From: Chara braunii
Lineage: Eukaryota > Streptophyta > Charophyceae > Charales > Characeae
Length of the DNA stretch: 24,704 nt
NCBI GenBank assembly: GCA_003427395.1
Contig: BFEA01000015.1
Coordinates: forward strand, 1,380,574 to 1,405,277
Direction: 5' to 3'
Shown here: positions 18,970 to 24,704 of the stretch, piece after piece
Position numbering within the stretch: the stretch's first letter is position 1
Layout of the letters: the number at the start of each line of letters is the position of its first letter
The notes under the pieces: model-generated
Told to the model about the DNA's origin: nothing
The model's input: the letters and a program-made list of their open reading frames with translations, nothing else
The model's database searches: none
Program-made: the position numbers and the translations under genes

Positions 18970-19165
18970 TGGCACAAACAAGTTTGCAAAGGGCAACAAA
19001 ATCACACGTGGGCAACAAACTCGTGCACCGAGTTTGAAAGGGCAACAAGAGTTTGAAAAGGGCAACAAACCCGCGCGCCCAGTTTGAAAATGGCAACAAA
19101 CTCACGCGCCCTGTTTGGAAAGGGCAACACAATCACACGCGGGCCACAACCATTTTCAAACTCCG
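18970..19165. repeat. Minisatellite, GGGCAACAAACTC...GTTTGAAA unit, about 25-45 bp
   Basis: Six or seven imperfect copies of a unit built from AGTTTGAAAAGGGCAACAAA followed by a GC-rich half such as CTCACGCGCCC or CCCGCGCGCCC. Copy length varies, and one short copy lacks the GC half. The array is non-coding. Confidence 0.85.
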
Positions 19166-20148
19166 CACCAGATGTTGTTTCCCACACATGTTTTTTTTGC
19201 CCTATCGAACCTGAAAGTGTGACACTGCCGGACTTGTTTTTATTGACTAATTTGCTCTTGCAAGGAAGATGAGCAATAGCGAACTTCAGCAATCAAACAA
19301 CATCGTACACATAAGACCAGATAGTCGTGATCTCGAACCAAGAGCAGAATTGCATCACGAGTTTCACCAAATAAGAGCACACCAAAAGCTCATAATTGAT
19401 AATGCTGGAATAGTCTCATCATCATCATCAACGAAGAACCAATGTTGATATGCTGCACGCTTCCAGCACCACGTATGTCTCTCACATCACTCACAACCTC
19501 GTTCCCCAACACACAGATGCCACATGCACCCGAGGACCACCCTGCGCCACACCCAGCTCACAGCAGCGCAACTCGGCTATGGCTTCCTGATCCTTCCAGC
19601 TCGCCCGTGAGCGAGCGAGCGCTGGCCAGATTCAACGCAGCAGCGCTTGCGCAGCATGGAGCCAGCACCTGAATCTCCAATGCGGAGGCAAGCCCTTCGC
19701 TATATGGAAGTGGCCTGCCTGCGTTCTGCCCCAGGCTGCGCAAGGCCTTTCCCAAGAAGCTTCCGGTAGGCCCGGGTAGGCTGAGGCCCAGTCCGAAACA
19801 AATCAGGCCTAGGGCCTGAGGTGGTTGCTTGCGCCCAACTGCCTTCGGCCTGTGTTTGGCCCACATCCCGTATCCAGCCCAGGGCCTGCCTTTGATACAT
19901 GCAAACAGGCGGCCCAGGGCATGGGTTCTTTCAACCAACTGGCGCTGCGCAACTGCCTGAATTTCCTTAGTTGCGTGGTGACCGAAATAGGGGCCCTCAG
20001 GTCCTCGTCGAGCCTGCCTTCACTTAGGGCGGCCGACGTGCTGCTTGACAGGGCCTGAAAGGGGCTCATCAAGGTTGTGGCCTCGCATTCCCTCCTCCAT
20101 AGCTTCAACAGTCCTCTGAGAAACTCAGTCCTCAATCATCGGGCGCTT
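19166..20148. other. Non-coding or unrecognised sequence next to a chromovirus integrase end
   Basis: The minus strand downstream of the chromodomain stop has open frames (19809-20135 and 19558-19938) without recognisable domains. They may be the 3' untranslated region or LTR of that element, since they begin right after its stop. A short CATCATCATCAT run lies near 19418 and GAGCGAGCGAGCG near 19610. No host gene is supported. Confidence 0.4.
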
Positions 20149-20773
20149 TCATTTCTGCAGAGATTTCTCGTATTGGGCTACAACCTGGGGAGCGATCTGC
20201 ATGAGTTCCTCCCTGGTGAACCATCGATCTTCCTTTGGATCAATATGATGCCGGAACCGAACGCAGTACTGCAGCTTCGGTTTTGGAGGACGTCCCCTGC
20301 CGGTCGGTCTTGGCACTGGCAGCTCCCTGTGATCCACGATGTCATCGATGTCCACCTCTCCGTCCATGGTTGGGGGCAGCATTGAGCGACGAGAGGGAAA
20401 CTGGTCTGTTTCCTTGAAGGGTGCAAGCTTAGAGGCGTGAAAGACAGGATATGTGCGGAGATGACCAGGGATCCGGATTACGTANNAAGGCCCNTCCGGA
20501 TCCNTCCCGACTATATCTAAGACCTCCCATGGTCCAAAGTATTGAGGCATGAGCTTGCGGGAGATCCCGTGCTCCTGTCCCAATTCTGAGGACTTAACCC
20601 AGACTTCGTCCCCAACGTGGAATGTAGATGGGCGGCGGTGTCTGTTTTCAGATTCTATCATTGTCGCCTGTGCCTTTTGCATTTGTTCTACTCCCTGCTG
20701 CATCTTCTGTTCGTAACGATAAGCGAACTCTAAGGTACCCGGTGCAGCAGTTGGCTGGTTCTCAGGGTGTGTA
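20149..20773 (-). pseudogene. Chromovirus integrase C-terminus with chromodomain (fragment)
   Basis: The frame starts around 20773 (THPENQPTAAPGTLEFAYRY, then MQQGVEQMQKAQ) and reads NRHRRPSTFHVGDEVWVKSS, KLMPQYFGPWEVLDIVG and HLRTYPVFHASKLAPF, the integrase C-terminal GPW/F module. A chromodomain follows (VDIDDIVDHRELPVP, then LQYCVRFRHHIDPKEDRWF, then TREELMQIAPQVVAQYE), ending at a stop at 20149. Chromodomains guide chromovirus integration to modified chromatin. Ns at 20485-20504 fall inside the GPW/F module. The rest of pol is absent upstream: at about 20773 the sequence changes to the leader of the plus-strand element. It is therefore a 5'-truncated fragment with an otherwise open frame. 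Confidence 0.85.
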
Positions 20774-20906
20774 CGTTAGGAAGGATGCATGCTGCATAAG
20801 TGTGGTCTGGTCTGAGCTTGCTCTGATTATCACATGCTTGCTTACCCCAACATGTGCCTATTGTCTCCTTCGCCTGTTGTGCAGGTCTGACTTTACGAAG
20901 ACAGCC
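20774..20906 (+). other. Leader upstream of plus-strand gag
   Basis: About 130 bases lie between the end of the minus-strand integrase fragment and the gag ATG. They contain TTGTGCAG|GTCTGA just before the coding start, which could be a splice acceptor or simply leader sequence. No LTR or primer-binding site was recognised, so the 5' end of the element appears lost. Confidence 0.35.
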
Positions 20907-21764
20907 ATGCCAAGAGGAGGGAAGGGGACACGGCCGCCTCAGAGGCCGTTGGGCGCATCAGGAGGATATGAGCGGCATGGGCCTCGCCAACGAGAGAGTA
21001 CTCTAGTCTACAATGATGGGGACATCGAGCTATTCCTGGACAGTTTCTGGGAGCATGCGAGGCGTATGGGCTGGACCGTCNCTCAGGCGATTGAGAGATT
21101 GAGGGGAGCAGGTAGGTTCGAAGAGCCCATTGCCATGATTCGTAGGGAGGCGACGACGAGGCAGGAGGTGGAGATAAGGATGGAGGAGTTGCGACCCTCG
21201 CCTGTGGGACCTGATGGCAGGCCGATCAGCTTGGAGATTGGAAATGCGTCGGACTTCATCCCCGCGTTTGAGTGGTTCATGCAAGAGCAGGGCATACAGA
21301 GAGATGATTGGATGCAGACACTACCACTCTGGACCAGGAAGGCAGAAAGGCCACTGGCTATGCAGATCAGGGACATGGTACGAGATTGGGAAAGTTGCAG
21401 GGCACATTTGAGAGAGGCCTTTCGACGGTCAGAGCTCCTTCAGCCCAGAGTCGAGAGGCGGCAGAGGAGTCAGAGGCCGAGGAACCCTGAGCCCAGGGAG
21501 GCGAGACCATCTCGAGGAGGACGGAAGACCCTAGCCAGGAGAGAGCAGGAGCAAGAGGATGAGGAGCGAAGGGCATACCCTGAGTGTGGGTTGGGGCCAG
21601 TGGAGTTCCATCGTTTTACTGAGGGTGGATTGAGGAGGTTGCCAGCACACACACAGGGGAAGCCACCAGCGTCAGAGGGGCCCTTGAGGGAATTGGAGAT
21701 GCATTTAGATATTTCTCGGTGGAGGGCGTTGCTTCAGGGAGAGGAGCATGGAGAACAGGCAGAG

Positions 21765-21860
21765 GAGGTGTCACGAGGGGAGGTGCCACGAGAGGAGGTG
21801 CCACAAGGGGAGATACCAGGAGAGGAGATGCCGCGGGAGGAGGTACCACAGGAAGAGATC
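21765..21860 (+). repeat. 15-bp coding repeat in gag (EEVPR/EEVPQ pentapeptides)
   Basis: Six or seven imperfect copies of a 15-bp unit such as GAGGTGCCACGAGAG encode pentapeptides of the type EEVPR, GEVPR, EEVPQ and GEIPG. They keep the frame of the gag ORF, so the array may have expanded under coding constraint. Confidence 0.85.
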
Positions 21861-22341
21861 TGGGGTACTCGGCAAGTGAGAGGGCTGGACGATGAGGGGA
21901 GACGTGCAGGGAAGGAAGTGATAGAGGTTGGAGAGAACACGCCCCCACAGACGCCAGCAGTGGGTTTGAGACTCGGGGATGCACCAGGGAGCACCTGGCA
22001 GGCAAATGAGGGGTTGCAGAGAGAGGAGACCCCTTTACCTTCGTCAGAAAAAGGCTCCTTCGCCAGAAGGGAGGGCAGAAAGGAGGAGAGAGAGGGCAGT
22101 TGTAAGGAGAGAAGCTTTGATCCTGATTGATAGGCACCTAGCAGCTCATGCCCTGGAGCACCCAGACTTGGAGGAGCCAGCACCTGCAGAGCCACGCCAG
22201 GAGTCATGCCAGCCCGAGAAGGAGATAGAAGCAGAAATCCCAAAGAGGGTCGATCTCCGCACGAGGGAAAGGGTGCCAGCTGGAGAGACGACCGAAGAAA
22301 AGAGGGCAAGACGAACCAGGCGGATAGATGAGATATGGCAG

Positions 22342-22485
22342 GAGAGGCAGAGGTTGGAGGCAGCTGGGGAGCTCCCGGAGCAGCAGCAGGAGAGGCAGAG
22401 GTTGGAGGCAGCTGGGGAGTTCCCGGAGCAGCAGCAGGAGAGGCAGAGATCGGAGGCAGCAGGAGCACTCCCGGGTCAGCCATAA
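22342..22485 (+). repeat. 48-bp tandem triplication in gag
   Basis: Three copies of a 48-bp unit beginning GAGAGGCAGAG (22342, 22390 and 22438) encode 16-residue repeats of the form RQRLEAAGELPEQQQE. The first two are almost identical, so the duplication is recent. The third has drifted (RQRSEAAGALPGQP) and ends at the TAA that interrupts gag. Confidence 0.9.
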
Positions 22486-23252
22486 AGCGCGTCAGCCAAG
22501 GCCCCGGAAATTCCTGAAATATGGAGAGACTTCTGGGAGGAGAGAGGAGAGGAGCTTCCATCGCCAATCAGAGCCGGGTTTGGGGTGGCTAGGAAGGCGG
22601 AAGAAAGGTTAGATCGTAAAATCAAGTTCCTGGCCAAGACCACTTTTGACCGGCACTTGTTATTGGAGGGCGATCTGGCGGGGAAGAAAATGAAGGAAGC
22701 CAGCCATGGAGTACGTCTGGAGGCTATGGAGGTGGAAATTCAGGAACTTAGGGCTTTGGTGGTCAGCCAGGCAGCTATCATTGAGAGCCTGAGGCAGCAA
22801 ACCCAGGGAAAGGTGGACAGACTAGAGAGTAGCCGACAGGGAGAGCAGAGGCAGCCAGGACAGCCATCTACGAAAGAGCCTCACCAAGAACCGCCTATAG
22901 GGAGAGTTATCCTAGAGCCAGAGGAGGCGAGAGCCCAGAGACAGGCAGAGAGAGAGGCGTTCGAGTTTAGAGCCCCTACTGAGCTCGCGACGCTGCCGGT
23001 GGAGGCGGCAGGCCCAGTCGTACCTTTGGCAGTAGAGGAAGGGCTGCCACCATCTAGCAGTGAGCCGGCTCAGGGCTCGGCAGAGGGATCCATGGGCGTG
23101 CTCCTTGAGGCGGGGCATACTATGCAGGAGGAGGTGAGTTTGTTTTCACCTGAGCAGAGGATAGAGGAGCCTCTTGAGAGAGAGATGGGGATTGAGGAGG
23201 AGGGTGTCATCGAAGGCAGACCGCTGAGAGGGAGGTCATCCACGCGATAGAG

Positions 23253-24113
23253 ATTATCCCAGGGTCTAGCATTCCAAAGGGTAAGATCTATCGGATGTCT
23301 CCAGGCTAGCTTGATGAGTTTCGCCGACAACTCAAGGAACTCGTAGAAAAGGGTTAGATCCGGCCGAGTGTTTCTCCTTATGGGTCTCCAGTCCTATTTG
23401 TACCCAAGAAGAAGGAAGGAACAATGGGGATGTGCATTGACTATAGGGGCCTCAATGCCATCACTGTCAAGAACAGAGAGCCCCTACCGCGCATCGATGA
23501 CTTGCTAGATAGAGTGCAAGGGTGTCGGTACTTCAGTAAGATAGACCTGAAGTCCGGGTACGATCAGATTGCAATCCGGCCTGAGGATCAACACAAAACC
23601 ACTTTTCAGACCAGGTACGGTCTGTACGAGTTTGTGGTGATGCCTTTCGGCCTTTGCAATGCTCCTGGCACCTTTCAGCACGCAATGAATTGGATATTTC
23701 ATGACTATTGGGAGTTTGTCATCGTGTACCACGATGACATAGTTATTTTTAGTAAGACTGTCGAGGAACACGTTGCGCACTTGGATAAAGTCCTTAGTCT
23801 TCTGCGACAGCACAAATTCAAGATCAACGGTGAGAAGCGCGAGTTTGGCCGCCCCCGTGTCTTGTACCTGGGTCATGAGATTTCCGCGGAGGGATTAAAG
23901 TGCGATGACGCGAAGGTGGCCAGCATTCGTGACTGGCCGCGTCCTCTGTCTGTGACTGAGATGAGGTCTTTCTTAGGGATGACCGGTTACTATCGCAATT
24001 TCGTGAAAAACTATCGCATAGTTGCCGCCCCTTTGACTGACCTAACTCGCCTTGACGCCCCATGGGAGTGGTCAGACAGATGTGAGGCTGCTTTCAGACA
24101 TCTGAAGCATGCG
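23253..24113 (+). pseudogene. Gypsy reverse transcriptase (plus strand), truncated
   Basis: The RT starts about 23253 with IEIIPGSSIPKGKIYRM. It has TAG stops at 23307 and 23355 (EKG-stop-IRP, where Trp is expected), then SPYGSPVLFVPKKK and CIDYRGLNAITVKN, PLPRIDDLLDRVQGCRYFSK, KIDLKSGYDQIAIRPEDQHK, FGLCNAPGTFQHAMN and VYHDDIVIFSKT with the YxDD box intact. It ends with VLYLGHEISAEGL and MRSFLGMTGYYRNFVK. From 23424 to 24113 the frame is fully open. Homology stops after HLKHA at 24113, and the 301-residue open frame running on to 24329 beyond it is antisense to another gag. Confidence 0.92.
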
Positions 24114-24122
24114 TTTCTTTGC
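24114..24122. other. Breakpoint between plus-strand RT and minus-strand gag
   Basis: Plus-strand RT similarity ends at 24113 and minus-strand gag similarity begins by 24122. The two elements are thus joined tail to tail within about 9 bp and no linker. This points to insertion plus truncation, a rearrangement, or a chimeric assembly join. Confidence 0.7.
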
Positions 24123-24470
24123 AAGGTCCGTGGTAGTCAACAACCCGTCTCCCAGGCGGTATTTCCTTTGCATCCCCTCCTTGAACCTCTCCCAGCTACC
24201 TTGAGCCGCATCTATGACTTTCTTCGCCTCCTGATGGTAGCTGTGGAGGACATACTGAAGGATGCGTTGAAACTTTACAACATCCGGCCGCCCGACCAAA
24301 GCTTGTTCCACCCGCTCCAGCCATTCTGAGACTCTCTCCCCACAGAAATGGAAAGTATCGACCTTTGGGATGTTGCTCCGGTTCCTTTCATGTCGGTCGA
24401 TGGCCGCGATGAGGTCATCGAGTGTCAGGCCCTTCTTGGGAACAACTGATGCGCCGCCAGTCTCAGGCAT
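24122..24470 (-). pseudogene. Gypsy gag, N-terminal fragment of a third element
   Basis: The ATG at 24470-24468 begins MPETGGASVVPKKGLTLDDL. It continues with IPKVDTFHFCGERVSEWLER, VEQALVGRPDVVKFQRILQY, WERFKEGMQRKYRLGDGLL and TTTDL, a retrotransposon-gag (capsid-like) domain. The frame is open and undamaged for about 116 residues, then runs into antisense RT sequence, so the C-terminal part with any zinc knuckle is missing. This could be the same family as the chromodomain integrase at 20149, but that is inference. Confidence 0.8.
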
Positions 24471-24704
24471 CTTGACATCCTTTTCTTTTTAAGTTCCCTG
24501 GCAAAAGAAAACAAGCACATCCCCTTATTCAACATTATACCTTGACCGGTCTATTCCATTCGTCCTACCTAACCCTTAGTACTTACTTTACCCACTGTTA
24601 ACACGATCTTCCCTCATACTTCCTCTACTTGGGTAGGTAAATTTCCTCACCTACACTTAGTCATTCATATATTCCTTCATTACCTTCTCATCACTCCTTT
24701 ATGC
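24471..24704 (-). other. Upstream leader of the minus-strand gag
   Basis: AT-rich sequence directly before the gag start on the minus strand. It ends in an A/G-rich segment (about 24480-24495) and holds no ORF. It is plausibly the element's 5' untranslated region. No LTR boundary or primer-binding site could be confirmed within the window. Confidence 0.4.

Larger units (their letters stand above)
20907..23250 (+). pseudogene. Gypsy gag-like long ORF (plus strand), one frameshift and one stop
   Basis: The ATG at 20907 starts MPRGGKGTRPPQRP. The N-terminal domain contains DGDIELFLDSFWEHARRMGW, then AIERLRGAGRFEEPIAMIRR, LRPSPVGPDGRPI, FIPAFEWFMQEQGIQRDDWM and LREAFR. A very long charged region rich in Arg, Glu and Pro follows. 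The frame shifts by one at about 22030-22090, passes a TAA at 22483-22485 and continues to 23250. The later part includes RKIKFLAKTTFDRHLLLEGD and a coiled-coil-like stretch (MEVEIQELRALVVSQAAIIE). At nearly 780 codons it is long for Gag, and no CCHC zinc knuckle is seen. The upstream open frame back to 20628 is not used because it lies over the opposite-strand integrase. Function as Gag is inferred from position and style. Confidence 0.65.
20907..24113 (+). mobile_element. Truncated Ty3/gypsy retrotransposon (plus strand)
   Basis: A gag-like ORF is followed directly by reverse transcriptase. The element lacks a visible protease, RNase H, integrase and both LTRs. At the 5' side it meets the opposite-strand chromovirus integrase fragment at about 20773. 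At the 3' side it is cut at 24114-24122 by an opposite-strand gag. It is therefore an internal fragment. Confidence 0.8.

Noticed and set aside
20628-20906. N-terminal extension of the plus-strand gag frame
   Set aside because: It reads antisense through the chromodomain integrase fragment. The ATG at 20907 is the first with gag-like sequence after it.
21734-22567. Long minus-strand open frame of 277 residues
   Set aside because: It is antisense to the Glu/Arg-rich gag region. GC-rich codon bias opens the reverse frame, giving a Ser/Pro/Leu-rich protein with no motif.

Overview
This is nuclear DNA from a eukaryote with a large, repeat-rich genome. There are no operons or ribosome-binding sites. 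The genes seen are decayed, at least one has an intron, and the space is filled with retrotransposons, microsatellites and long A/T homopolymers. The style of the Ty3/gypsy Gag and Pol proteins, and of a GHTHEDID-type (DUF7869-like) gene, makes me think of a charophyte green alga such as Chara. That is recollection, not a database result.

Layout. Bases 1-2150 are AT-rich with no gene I can support. Bases 2160-3680 hold a degenerate tandem repeat of about 240 bp. It is interrupted by an 835-bp non-autonomous DNA transposon with an exact 8-bp target duplication, and a second 357-bp inverted-repeat element sits inside that transposon. Bases 4067-8296 (minus strand) are one DUF7869-like gene. Two long blocks, each kept in a single reading frame, are separated by a putative intron full of another degenerate repeat. 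The gene carries about 18 in-frame stop codons but no frameshift that I can detect.

After a homopolymer/N tract at about 8295-8410, base composition turns GC-richer. Bases 8447-14226 (minus) are a decayed Ty3/gypsy retroelement in the order gag (zinc knuckle), protease, long linker, reverse transcriptase, RNase H, integrase, and then an extra ORF that overlaps the integrase stop in an ATGA. Bases 14230-19500 are mostly non-coding: short repeats, a (CT)n(GT)n(CT)n microsatellite, a 24-25 bp minisatellite present as two arrays in opposite orientation, and a roughly 40-bp minisatellite. Bases 20149-20773 (minus) are the end of a chromovirus integrase with a chromodomain. Directly beside it, head to head, a second gypsy element on the plus strand (20907-24113) has a long gag joined straight to reverse transcriptase without a visible protease. 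It is cut off at 24114-24122, where the start of a third element's gag (24122-24470, minus) is joined in inverted orientation.

Nothing in the window looks like an intact, expressed host gene. The main points of interest are nonsense-dominated decay of the DUF7869-like gene, consistent with C-to-T / G-to-A transitions; the nested transposons with a readable empty site; the third ORF of the gypsy element; and the inverted minisatellite arrays. Ns at 8340, 8346, 20485-20504 and 21081, together with homopolymer runs, mean that some small frameshifts and junctions could be assembly errors.
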